Below are positions 25,974 to 33,145 of a stretch of 33,145 nucleotides of DNA, one piece after another. Position 1 is the first letter of the stretch, and every line of letters begins with the position of its first letter. The notes beneath the pieces were generated by a model that saw only the letters and a program-made list of their open reading frames with translations, was not told where the DNA came from and did no database searches. Made by a program: the position numbers and the translations under genes. The DNA is from Hyphomicrobium sp. (lineage in GTDB: Bacteria > Pseudomonadota > Alphaproteobacteria > Rhizobiales > Hyphomicrobiaceae), in assembly GCA_025458125.1 (NCBI GenBank), contig JALOTA010000038.1, positions 1-33,145 of the forward strand, in the 5' to 3' direction.

Positions 25974-26282
25974 TCAGGGGCACTTTACGGCGCTGAGGAA
26001 GCTCTTGTCGGCGTAGCCTTCGAGCGTGCCCTTGCGGATCGCACACCAATAGCCGCGCAGCGTACACCAGCGCTTGCGCTTTTCCAGGATCTCGCCCGCG
26101 GAAGCAGTGCCGATCACCCGGGCGTCACTGTAGGGACGATCCCGAATGTTGAGCGACGGCGTCACAACCTGAAAGCAACCGTAGTTCGTCGCGGACTGCG
26201 CCGGATCGGCGAACGGCAAGGACAGCAGCAGCCCGGCTGCAAACGGCGCCGCGTACAGCAATGCTCGAAATGGCTTGATCAT
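25974..26282 (-). CDS. Small exported SH3-like domain protein
   Basis: A 102-residue protein: signal peptide (about 1-30, ending PAQS), then a single bacterial SH3-like domain with the characteristic LNIRDRPYSDARVIGTA start and GYADKSFL end. Four cysteines (CFQV, CTLR, CAIR and the terminal CP) could form two disulphides. Such domains bind cell-wall peptides or proteins. ATG 26282 has GGGGA eight bases before it; the frame extends to 26318 but the longer form would spoil the signal peptide. It converges on the lipoprotein gene, 12 bases apart. Confidence 0.78.
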   Translation of the reverse strand: MIKPFRALLYAAPFAAGLLLSLPFADPAQSATNYGCFQVVTPSLNIRDRPYSDARVIGTASAGEILEKRKRWCTLRGYWCAIRKGTLEGYADKSFLSAVKCP

Positions 26283-26439
26283 GAGAAATCCCCAGCTGGG
26301 CCCGCACAGCCCGTCCAAGGTCTAGTCATGGATTGCGGCGAACACGCGGAATGCCTTTGGGTAAGGCGTGGTGGCGTCAGTCCTGCATCCTGCTATACGT
26401 TCCTCACTGAATTACCGGAGCTTTTTTGCAGGAGTCGTG

Positions 26440-26925
26440 ATGGGGCCGCATGCCACCTCACCTGAGGCTCGCCCCGGCGTCATCCCCTGGCCCCCTCTTC
26501 TCCTCATTGTGGCCGTGGCGGGTGCGGTGGTGCTTGGGCAGTCCCACCCTCTTGCCTGGCCCGGTGTCGGGGACCGGCCTGCATCATTTGTCGGTGTTGG
26601 GTTTGGCGCCGCCGGCTTGGCGTTGCTGATCTGGGCCGGGCTGACGCTGCGCCGCCACCGAACCACGATCCTGCCGCACCAGGGCGCGACGCGTCTGGTC
26701 ACGGACGGTCCCTACCGCTGGCGGCGGCATCCTATCTACTTTGCCGACGTCTTCCTCCTGTTCGGTGCGGCGGAACTGACACGCAACATCTGGTTCGTGA
26801 TCTTCGCATTCGCGTTCGCGTGGCTCGTCACGGTGCTGCAGATCATCCCCGAGGAGCGGCATCTCGAAGCCCGTTTCGGGCAGGAATGGCGGGACTACGC
26901 CGCCCGTACCCGGCGGTGGATCTGA
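26440..26925 (+). CDS. Isoprenylcysteine carboxyl methyltransferase-like membrane protein
   Basis: A 161-residue integral membrane protein with four to five hydrophobic segments. The C-terminal part carries the ICMT/phospholipid-methyltransferase pattern: LVTDGPYRWRRHPIYFADV followed by a conserved IIPEERHLEARFGQEWRDY that binds S-adenosylmethionine in characterised relatives. Bacterial members methylate small lipids or unknown substrates. ATG 26440 has GGAG seven bases before it, which is why it is preferred over an in-frame start at 26368. The next gene starts four bases after its stop, so they form an operon. Confidence 0.85.
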   Translation: MGPHATSPEARPGVIPWPPLLLIVAVAGAVVLGQSHPLAWPGVGDRPASFVGVGFGAAGLALLIWAGLTLRRHRTTILPHQGATRLVTDGPYRWRRHPIYFADVFLLFGAAELTRNIWFVIFAFAFAWLVTVLQIIPEERHLEARFGQEWRDYAARTRRWI

Positions 26926-26929
26926 TCCA

Positions 26930-27721
26930 ATGGGCGTCGACTACGCAGACAAGGAGCGCGAATTCCTGGACAGTCTTGCCGAAGACACCGGGCGCGACCT
27001 TGCCGGCTGGATGGCTGCCATCCGCGAGACGAAACTCGACGATCGAAACGCGATCATCGACTGGCTACGCCAGCAGGGTTTTCTGTTCGCACGCGCGTCG
27101 TGGCTTGAGCGCATTTATCACAATGGCGGCCGTCCGATCTATTTCGACCCGGCTCACCCGGGCAAGGCACCCGCTCTATCTCCTCAGCCACCGGCGTCAC
27201 GGCAGCCGGTGCTTTCTCGCGATGAAGCGCCCACGCCAGGGAGCGATCGGCGCACCGTGACGGCACCGGCCGTATCGCACGCGGCACCGGTTCCGAGCGT
27301 TCCATCGCGCGTTGGAAGCGGGACGGCCCGGCCCGAACCGGTTCAACCGGGAACTGAGGATCTCGCGCCATCGCTCGACGCCCTTCTCGCCGAAGCAAAG
27401 GGGTACCGGCCCCTGGCGCAACTCATCTTGCGCCAGATCGAGGCCGCGGCGCCGGACGCCAAATTCGAAGCGGCGGACGGATACGTGGCCATCATGCGCG
27501 GGGAAACGTGTGCAGGGGTCCTCACTCTGTCGGCGAAGGAACTGCGGCTGGCGCTCGCGGCCGGATTGCAGACGTTGCCAGCTCCATTCTCGCGGGCCAA
27601 GTTTACGAAGACCCACGACAACGTGCCCGCTTCGATGACGCATATGATTATTCTGAACGATGCGCGGCAGATCACGCCTGAGCTCATCGCCGCCGCCGGC
27701 CGGGTCATCTCCGGAAAGTGA
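26930..27721 (+). CDS. Hypothetical protein, probable DUF4287 plus DUF5655-like domains
   Basis: A 263-residue cytosolic protein. The N-terminal 65 residues (LAEDTGRDLAGWMAAIRET and DWLRQQGFLFARASWLERI) resemble the small helical DUF4287 domain. A Pro/Ser-rich linker (about 75-145) follows, and a C-terminal domain (about 148-263) resembles DUF5655, with KGYRPLAQLILRQI, a YVAIMRGETCAGVLTL strand pair and KELRLALAAGL. The assignments rest on pattern memory and are tentative; functions of these domains are unknown. It starts four bases after the methyltransferase-like gene, with GGTGGA upstream, and is followed by an exported coiled-coil protein. Confidence 0.72.
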   Translation: MGVDYADKEREFLDSLAEDTGRDLAGWMAAIRETKLDDRNAIIDWLRQQGFLFARASWLERIYHNGGRPIYFDPAHPGKAPALSPQPPASRQPVLSRDEAPTPGSDRRTVTAPAVSHAAPVPSVPSRVGSGTARPEPVQPGTEDLAPSLDALLAEAKGYRPLAQLILRQIEAAAPDAKFEAADGYVAIMRGETCAGVLTLSAKELRLALAAGLQTLPAPFSRAKFTKTHDNVPASMTHMIILNDARQITPELIAAAGRVISGK

Positions 27722-27805
27722 TGGCCGCATTGTGCGCGGGCGCGGGCCGCACCATCTAATAGCCGGAATCGCCGCGCCTCTGATCGTTACCTGGAGGATA
27801 CCCTC

Positions 27806-29065
27806 ATGCTGCGCTCGCTGCCCCGCCGGACCGCTGTTGCCGTCGCCGGCTTTCTGGCTCTCGCGCCTGCCGCGATCGCGGCGGAACCCTCTCCGTCTGG
27901 CGGCGAGATGGCCGGGAACGCCGGCAAAGCCCCGGTCGAGACCGCCGATCCGCGAGCCGGAGAGAAAAGCTATGAACAGGCGCGGCAGCTTCTCAGCGCC
28001 GTGCAGGATGTGCTCGCGGACGCGGCAGACGAGCGGGGCGACCTCAAATCGTTGCCCAGGAAGTCGGAATTCGTCGTCCCGCCTCTGTGGACGGAAACTC
28101 GTGAAGACCGCGAAGCTCGTGTCAAGGCGCTGCTCGACAGCGCGCTCGGGATCGTCACCGACGTACCCGTCGTCGAGACACAGAAAAAGATTGAGAAAAG
28201 CCGGCGGGCCATCCGCGATCTGGAAGATCAGATCGCGCACATGAAGGAAAAGCAGCTGATGGCACCCAAGGATGCCCTGCTGCCGGGCGTGCTGACAGAT
28301 ACGGTCGGCTCGCTCGATACCGGAATTCAGGATCTGCAGGCGCGGATCGGCAAGAACCGGGACAGCATTGCAGCGGCGAAGGCCGAGGTCAGCACAGGGC
28401 TCAAGGCGTCCGGCGTGGAATTAACTCAAGAGCAGCTGGACCTCCTGCTCGACGGGGTGCTTTCTGGCGACCTCGTGCGGCTGGTCGCGACCTTCGACGC
28501 GGCCAAGCTCGTCGATGCGCAGCTGTCCCGGCTGGTGGAAGCGGCCGGAGACAATACAGCGACGGCGCGCAAATACTTCGCCATGCACGCAGCGCTGTTC
28601 GCGATGCTCGTGCACGCCCAGGATATGGCGATCGCCAAAATCGACACGCAGTACCTGCCGCGTCTCGACGCCGTGATGAGGGATCTGGCCGGCGCCAAGA
28701 CGAGAACACTGGAGTTGCAGCGCGCGGACAACCGACCCGATCAGCAACGCATCCTGGAAGCCAATCGCGAGAGCCAGCAGGTGGCTGAAGAAGCGGCCAA
28801 AGCCTACCGCCGGTATCTTGTCCAGCAACGCGAGCAGATCGTGCGTGCGCGCCAGAAGGCGGTTCATGACCTCAAGATTGCCGACAACACGTTCGAGACG
28901 GTGCAGGCGAGCTTCGAGCTGAACAACCTGATGCGCGACGGCACGGCCTCATTCGAGGCGTTACAGAAGCTCGAAGCTCCGACCTTCGAGCAGATTTTCA
29001 GGAATGACGACCTGCGGCGGGAGTTCGAGGCGCTTACGCGCAAGCTCGACCAGCCGACAAGCTGA
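27806..29065 (+). CDS. Exported coiled-coil protein of unknown function
   Basis: A 419-residue protein with a signal peptide (1-26, ending AIAA) and an otherwise almost wholly helical mature part. Coiled-coil-like stretches lie at about 122-150 (KKIEKSRRAIRDLEDQI), 172-198 and 297-356. A distinct C-terminal block at about 357-416 (FETVQASFELNNLMRDG, LEAPTFEQIFRND, LRREFEALTRKL) looks conserved in character and could bind a partner. No enzyme motif is visible. GGAGG lies eight bases before ATG 27806. Its stop is 13 bases from the convergent mgtE stop. I infer a periplasmic structural or scaffold role. Confidence 0.8.
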   Translation: MLRSLPRRTAVAVAGFLALAPAAIAAEPSPSGGEMAGNAGKAPVETADPRAGEKSYEQARQLLSAVQDVLADAADERGDLKSLPRKSEFVVPPLWTETREDREARVKALLDSALGIVTDVPVVETQKKIEKSRRAIRDLEDQIAHMKEKQLMAPKDALLPGVLTDTVGSLDTGIQDLQARIGKNRDSIAAAKAEVSTGLKASGVELTQEQLDLLLDGVLSGDLVRLVATFDAAKLVDAQLSRLVEAAGDNTATARKYFAMHAALFAMLVHAQDMAIAKIDTQYLPRLDAVMRDLAGAKTRTLELQRADNRPDQQRILEANRESQQVAEEAAKAYRRYLVQQREQIVRARQKAVHDLKIADNTFETVQASFELNNLMRDGTASFEALQKLEAPTFEQIFRNDDLRREFEALTRKLDQPTS

Positions 29066-29078
29066 GGCTTGAGCTATT

Positions 29079-30458
29079 TCAGAACAGCAAGATCGAGGCC
29101 AGACCAAGAAAGGCGAAAAAGCCGACGCAGTCCGTCACCATCGTGACGAACACGCCAGACGCGGGGGCGGGGTCAAGTTCGTAGCGATGAAAGAGCAGTG
29201 GGATCAGAATTCCGGCGACGGCCGCGCAGAACAGATTGACGATGATCGCGGTTCCGATGACCGCGCCAAGCATACCCGAGCCGAACCAGAGGAATACCAC
29301 GCTGGCCAGGATGACCGAGAGCACGAGCCCGTTCGTCAACCCCACGAGCGCCTCGCGGGTAATGACGCGGCGGGCGTTGGTGGAGCCAAGTTTGCTGGTG
29401 GCGAGAGCGCGTACGGTCACGGTCATGGTTTGCGTGCCGGCATTCCCGCCAATGGAAGCCACGATCGGCATCAGGACGGCCAGCGCCACCATCTGCTCGA
29501 TGGAGGCATCGAACTGCTCAATGACCACCGAGGCCAGGATCGCCGTGCCGAGATTGACCACGAGCCAAGGGACCCGGCTTTTGACCGTTTGAAGAACGCT
29601 GTCCGCCAAGCTCTCGTCGCCGACGCCCGCGAGCTTCTTCATGTCTTCGTCGGCCTCGTCGTCGAGAACCTCGACCACGTCATCGACGGTCACCACGCCG
29701 ACCAGACGCTGGTTTTCGTCGACGACGGGAACCGAAAAAAGGTCGTAGCGCTTGAACTGATGGGCCACCTCCTCCTGGTCTTCGGTGGCCAGGACGACGT
29801 GCCGCTCGGTTTCCATGAGGGTTTCGACGAGCGCGCTGCGCTTGGCCCGCAACAGCCGCGAAAGCTCGACGCTGCCGAGCACCCGGAACGAAGGGTCGAC
29901 GACGAATATTTCGGAGAAGCTTTCGGGCAGATCGTCGGCCTCGCGCATGTAGTCGATGACCTGGCCGACGGTCCAGAAGGGGGCCACCGCCACAAAATGC
30001 GCCTGCATGAGGCGGCCGGCGGTTTCTTCCGGATATTCCAGGTTTCTTTCGAGCGCGGCACGATCGGACGTCTCAAGCTGGGCAAGGACCTCCTCCTTGT
30101 CCTCCTCTTCGAGCCCTTCGATGATGTAGGCCGCGTCGTCGGTATCGAGTTCCTTGACGGCACGAGCGAGAAACTCGTTCGGCAGGGCCTCGGACAACTG
30201 GTCGCGGACGCTCTCGTCGAGTTCGGAGAACACCTCGAAATCGAATTCAGAACCGAATGCCTGAATGAGTTCCACGCGGTCGTCGGGGTCGAGAAGCTCG
30301 ATCACCTCGGCGAGATCCGGGGTACGCAGCCCCTCCACGAGATGGCGTGCGGCAGCGGGGGCCCCGGCAGTCAGTGCTGCAGAGACATCGCGCACCAGGT
30401 CCTCGGTCGAGGCTTGAGCGGCTTCCGGAAGAGGCGGGCTGGAACCAGTCTCGGTCAC
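29079..30458 (-). CDS. mgtE: Magnesium transporter MgtE
   Basis: A 459-residue Mg2+ channel of the MgtE family. The N-domain of helical repeats (about 20-130) begins the sensor, followed by paired CBS domains (about 135-260) that bind Mg2+ and gate the pore, a connecting helix, then five membrane helices (about 285-459). The pore segment GGNAGTQTMTVTVRALA and Asp443 in VTMVTDCVGFF match the ion-coordinating parts of the family. The start is GTG 30458, with AAGGA about ten bases upstream. The gene diverges from the first deacetylase, with 228 bases between the starts. I saw no Mg2+ riboswitch there. Confidence 0.95.
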   Translation of the reverse strand: MTETGSSPPLPEAAQASTEDLVRDVSAALTAGAPAAARHLVEGLRTPDLAEVIELLDPDDRVELIQAFGSEFDFEVFSELDESVRDQLSEALPNEFLARAVKELDTDDAAYIIEGLEEEDKEEVLAQLETSDRAALERNLEYPEETAGRLMQAHFVAVAPFWTVGQVIDYMREADDLPESFSEIFVVDPSFRVLGSVELSRLLRAKRSALVETLMETERHVVLATEDQEEVAHQFKRYDLFSVPVVDENQRLVGVVTVDDVVEVLDDEADEDMKKLAGVGDESLADSVLQTVKSRVPWLVVNLGTAILASVVIEQFDASIEQMVALAVLMPIVASIGGNAGTQTMTVTVRALATSKLGSTNARRVITREALVGLTNGLVLSVILASVVFLWFGSGMLGAVIGTAIIVNLFCAAVAGILIPLLFHRYELDPAPASGVFVTMVTDCVGFFAFLGLASILLF

Positions 30459-30686
30459 GCAGGCAGGATCCTTGTGGGTTCTGGAAAACGGTCTATCGTC
30501 GCAGGTATCGCCAAACGCCGGGCGCCCTTAGCATATTGTACGCGGGGCCGCCTACCGTGGTGCATCGAAAGCACAGAGGCGGATTTCAGTAACTTGCACA
30601 CGCAAAAAAGGCGCGGTTAATGTCCGCCCGAACGGCAGTTTGCGCGCCTGCTCACCGCACTGTGGCGCATGGGGGATGACGGTTTG

Positions 30687-31760
30687 ATGACACTTGCGGC
30701 GCGGCTACTCCTTGTGTGCGGGATAATGGCAGCCGCTTTGCTGGCCGGCGCCAGCGATCCCCTGCGCGCCGGGCCGGCGGAAAGCAGCGGTTCGCAGGCC
30801 GCAACCGCTGCGTCCTGCCCAGGACGTCCCGACACGCTCGGCACATCCCGTGTTGTGGAAATCGATACGGCGGGCGGGCCGCGGTTCGGCGTCCCCGGTC
30901 CTGAACCGTTTGCGCTTCTCAACGATCGCGAAGTCGTGCTGACGTTCGACGACGGGCCCATGCGCCGTTACACGCGGCCGATCCTCGATGCCCTCGATGA
31001 GGAATGCGTGAAGGCGACCTTTTTCGTCGTCGGCCGGATGGCGCTCTCCGATCCCGATACGCTGCGGGACACCGAGGCGCGTGGCCACACGATCGCCCTG
31101 CACACCTGGTCGCACAAACGGCTCGACCGGATCGGCGCAGCGGCCTCGAAGCAGGAAATAGAACTCGGTCTCAGCGCAACATCGCTCGCTCTCGGCCGTC
31201 CGGTGGCGCCGTTCTTCCGCTTTCCCTATCTCGGTGAAAGCTCGGCGATGCGTGCCTATTTGAAGACGCGAAACATGGCGACGGTTGCCATCGATATCGA
31301 CAGCCGGGATTTCCTGACGCGCAATCCGTCGGTCATGCGCGCGAACGTCATGAAGCAACTCGCCCAGAAGGGCCGCGGTATCATCCTGTTCCACGACATC
31401 CAACCGGCAACGGCTGGCGGACTGAGGGCGCTGCTCTTGGAGTTGAAGCAGAAGGGCTACAAAGTCGTTCATATCGTTCCCAAGGGGCCGGCGGCGACGT
31501 TGCCCGAGTTCGATGCAATGGCCGAGCGAGAAGCCCAGCGCCGAAAGCTGGCTTTGTCGACCCAACCACTCGCCGACCGGTCGGCCGTGTGGCCGAATAC
31601 CGGCGCCGATTCTGAGCGGCTACCATGGGCGCCGGAAAATGGAGCTGTTCCGGCGTCACCGGTGTCCGTTCCCGCAGCGCTGCCCCCGCCGGTGCGGCCC
31701 AACCTGAAGCCCAGCATCGACGATGACAGCTGGGCCACCAATCCGCTCGGGATTCGATGA
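30687..31760 (+). CDS. Polysaccharide deacetylase family protein (NodB fold), full barrel
   Basis: A 357-residue exported protein. A signal peptide or anchor (about 1-25) and a spacer with the motif SRVVEIDTAGGP precede a NodB domain (about 80-268). Catalytic features are Asp88/Asp89 in TFDDGP, His139 and His143 in HTWSH, Arg178 in FFRFPYL and His236 in ILFHDI, all as in zinc-dependent de-N-acetylases of peptidoglycan or chitin-like polymers. The barrel closes normally with LRALLLELKQKGYKVVHIV. A Pro-rich tail follows. ATG 30687 has GGGGGA ten bases upstream; ATG 30669 is also in frame. It heads a tandem pair with the next deacetylase, and the shared VVEID motif shows the two are paralogues. 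Confidence 0.88.
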   Translation: MTLAARLLLVCGIMAAALLAGASDPLRAGPAESSGSQAATAASCPGRPDTLGTSRVVEIDTAGGPRFGVPGPEPFALLNDREVVLTFDDGPMRRYTRPILDALDEECVKATFFVVGRMALSDPDTLRDTEARGHTIALHTWSHKRLDRIGAAASKQEIELGLSATSLALGRPVAPFFRFPYLGESSAMRAYLKTRNMATVAIDIDSRDFLTRNPSVMRANVMKQLAQKGRGIILFHDIQPATAGGLRALLLELKQKGYKVVHIVPKGPAATLPEFDAMAEREAQRRKLALSTQPLADRSAVWPNTGADSERLPWAPENGAVPASPVSVPAALPPPVRPNLKPSIDDDSWATNPLGIR

Positions 31761-31816
31761 GGTTACGCGAAAACATCACCGTGGGGCCGTTCTGACCCGA
31801 CGGTGTTGCCGTAACC
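31761..31816 (+). promoter_or_regulatory. Structured intergenic element between the two deacetylase genes
   Basis: GGTTACG (31761-31767) pairs with CGTAACC (31810-31816), enclosing CACCGT (31777-31782) paired with ACGGTG (31800-31805), plus a short GGG/CCC pairing inside. It begins directly after the first stop codon and fills half of the 106-base gap. No T-run follows, so it is not an intrinsic terminator; it may be an operator, attenuator or RNA-stability element. Confidence 0.4.
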
Positions 31817-31866
31817 GGAGAAATCAGACACCCTGCCCCGCGATGGGGATTGCAGGCAGGACAACG

Positions 31867-32871
31867 ATGTTTCACCGGGTGGCGCTTTGCATGGTGGCCC
31901 TAGGGTTCACCTTGATTTCCGGAGTTCCGGCGCGCGCCGAAAGCACGTGTGCGGACCCGGCCAAAGCCCTGGGTGTTGATCGTGTGGTCGAAATCGATGC
32001 TGCCAACGGTCCGCTGTACGGAGACATCTCGGTTCTGCAGCGGGAGGAAAATTTCCTTCGCCCGCGAGAGGTTGTCCTGACTTTCGACGACGGCCCGATG
32101 CCTTGGATCACGCGGTCCATTCTGGATACCCTTGACCGCTTCTGCACCAAGGCAACGTTCTTTTCGGTGGGACGCATGGCCATCGCCTATCCCGATACGG
32201 TCAAGGATGTCCTGGCGCGTGGCCACACTCTGGGCGGACATACCTGGTCGCATCCTCTCAATCTGAAGCGGCGGGGTCTCACCAAGGCGATCGATGAAAT
32301 CGAGCGTGGTTTCGCGGCAATCGCTCTCGCGGCCGGGCAACCCATCGCGCCGTTCTTCCGCTTTCCGGGCCTGAGCGACAGCGACCCCATGATGGCGCAC
32401 CTGCAGCAGCGCGGGATCGCAGCCTTTACCGTGGATGTGATTTCGAACGATAGCTACATCGGCAGTGCCGACCGGCTCGCGAGCTACACGCTGGCCCAGG
32501 TCGACCAGAAGAAGGGTGGCATCATTCTGTTCCACGACATCAAGAGCGCGACGAAGGTACGCCCGGGGCCTGCTGCAAAACCCGAACTGGTCGCAGCTAA
32601 CACCGCACCTGAGGCCGGTACCGGTGCGCAGGCTCACCTGATGCCATTCTTCGGGTCTGCCGAAGTCCTGAAGACGCTGTCGGGAGCCGATGCCGAAGTG
32701 ACATCGCTTTCGCCGGCCGCCCGAACACGTGCCATGGCTGTGTCATCCGGCGAACATAGCGAAAGCGATACCGCCAAGACGGGCGAGCGTCGCAAACCGA
32801 AGTCCGTGCGATCGAAGCGGGCTTCGACTTCGTCGGCCGAGCCGGCACCTTTCTCGTTCTTCAGTTTCTAA
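31867..32871 (+). CDS. Polysaccharide deacetylase family protein with truncated barrel and long tail
   Basis: A 334-residue exported paralogue of the preceding gene. Signal peptide 1-24 (ARA end), the shared DRVVEIDAANGP motif, then a NodB domain from about 65. Catalytic residues are kept: Asp74/Asp75 in TFDDGP, His125 and His129 in HTWSH, Arg165 in FFRFPGL and His223 in ILFHDI. After FHDIKSATK the closing helix and strand present in the first paralogue (LRALLLELKQKGYKVVHIV) are missing, and about 105 residues of Ala/Ser/Lys-rich low-complexity sequence follow, ending FSFFSF. Neither other forward frame restores the missing part, so a simple frameshift is unlikely. CAGGACA precedes ATG 31867. 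Enzyme activity is plausible but not assured. Confidence 0.85.
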   Translation: MFHRVALCMVALGFTLISGVPARAESTCADPAKALGVDRVVEIDAANGPLYGDISVLQREENFLRPREVVLTFDDGPMPWITRSILDTLDRFCTKATFFSVGRMAIAYPDTVKDVLARGHTLGGHTWSHPLNLKRRGLTKAIDEIERGFAAIALAAGQPIAPFFRFPGLSDSDPMMAHLQQRGIAAFTVDVISNDSYIGSADRLASYTLAQVDQKKGGIILFHDIKSATKVRPGPAAKPELVAANTAPEAGTGAQAHLMPFFGSAEVLKTLSGADAEVTSLSPAARTRAMAVSSGEHSESDTAKTGERRKPKSVRSKRASTSSAEPAPFSFFSF

Positions 32872-33046
32872 AGGCGGGCCAGTTCGCACAAAGCCGCTGG
32901 GGCCATGTGGCGCCGGTCAGGCCAGATCCCCGCTGACGGCGTTCAACAGATTTGCGCTCTTAGGCAGCCTCTGAAGCTTCGTGGCGCAAGGTCGGCAAGC
33001 GGTACGAAATACCGCGCGCCGTTGAGGTCCACGCATCCGACTGTAA

Positions 33047-33131
33047 TGGTGCGGTTGAGAGGACTCGAACCTCCACGGGTTGCCCCGCTACCACCTCAAG
33101 GTAGTGCGTCTACCAATTCCGCCACAACCGC
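33047..33131 (-). tRNA. tRNA-Leu (anticodon GAG)
   Basis: On the minus strand the 7-bp acceptor stem GCGGTTG (from 33131) pairs with CAACCGC, followed by discriminator A and an encoded CCA (33049-33047). The anticodon stem CTACC/GGTAG encloses TTGAGGT, giving anticodon GAG, which reads CUC and CUU. The long variable arm (CGGGGCAACCCG region) is typical of class II leucine tRNAs, and the T-arm has GGTTCGAGTCC. At 85 bases it is complete. Confidence 0.96.
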
Positions 33132-33145
33132 ATTAGACCATTCCA

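Noticed and set aside
29187-30620. 477-codon plus-strand frame across mgtE
   Set aside because: Antisense shadow of a complete MgtE transporter; composition dominated by Asp, Gly, His and Arg.

Overview
The window reads as chromosomal DNA of a high-GC alphaproteobacterium, most likely of the order Hyphomicrobiales. The grounds are a DUF1134/EipA envelope protein, a DUF1489 protein, a glnB-glnA pair behind a sigma-54-type promoter, an Fpr-type ferredoxin-NADP reductase, several short L,D-transpeptidases and NlpC/P60 proteins, and strong GC bias at third codon positions. The genus cannot be fixed from sequence alone. I see no insertion sequence, prophage, CRISPR array or plasmid function; it looks like core chromosome.

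Layout. (1) 1-5909, plus strand: an omega-amino-acid catabolic operon made of a semialdehyde dehydrogenase (3' part only), glutaryl-CoA dehydrogenase, a GabT-type transaminase, a beta-alanine:pyruvate-type transaminase and a CoA-acylating (methyl)malonate-semialdehyde dehydrogenase. Together these could take 5-aminovalerate, GABA and beta-alanine to CoA thioesters. (2) 5960-6793, minus: fpr. (3) 7073-9682: envelope genes, namely a two-domain EipA protein and two L,D-transpeptidases separated by a good intrinsic terminator. (4) 9839-14979, minus: photolyase, a large secreted TPR protein, and the bifunctional NAD(P)HX repair enzyme. (5) 15168-17030, plus: the nitrogen-control unit, with a sigma-54-like promoter, glnB, glnA and an intrinsic terminator. 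(6) 17081-18170: one small membrane protein and about 0.8 kb without a convincing gene. (7) 18171-24807: a DUF4846 protein, an NlpC/P60 peptidase coupled to an M17 aminopeptidase, a GST, a TPR lipoprotein, a HisC-like transaminase and DUF1489. (8) 24912-29065: small exported proteins, a lipoprotein, an isoprenylcysteine-methyltransferase-like membrane protein, a probable DUF4287/DUF5655 protein and an exported coiled-coil protein. (9) 29079-33131: MgtE, two tandem NodB-type polysaccharide deacetylases and tRNA-Leu(GAG).

The strongest anomaly is glnB. Promoter, ribosome-binding site and start codon look intact, but the protein passes from its first three residues straight into residue 47 of a normal PII protein. 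This is what an exact in-frame loss of 126 bases would give, with codon 4 a hybrid of the two junction codons. The ORF stays open to the normal end, yet strands beta1 and beta2, helix alpha1 and the front of the T-loop are missing. It is either a real, function-altering deletion in the main nitrogen sensor or an assembly error. Other points of interest are the extra N-terminal domain on EipA, a deacetylase that keeps its catalytic residues but has lost the last element of its barrel, an in-frame 15-bp repeat in the TPR gene, and structured intergenic elements.
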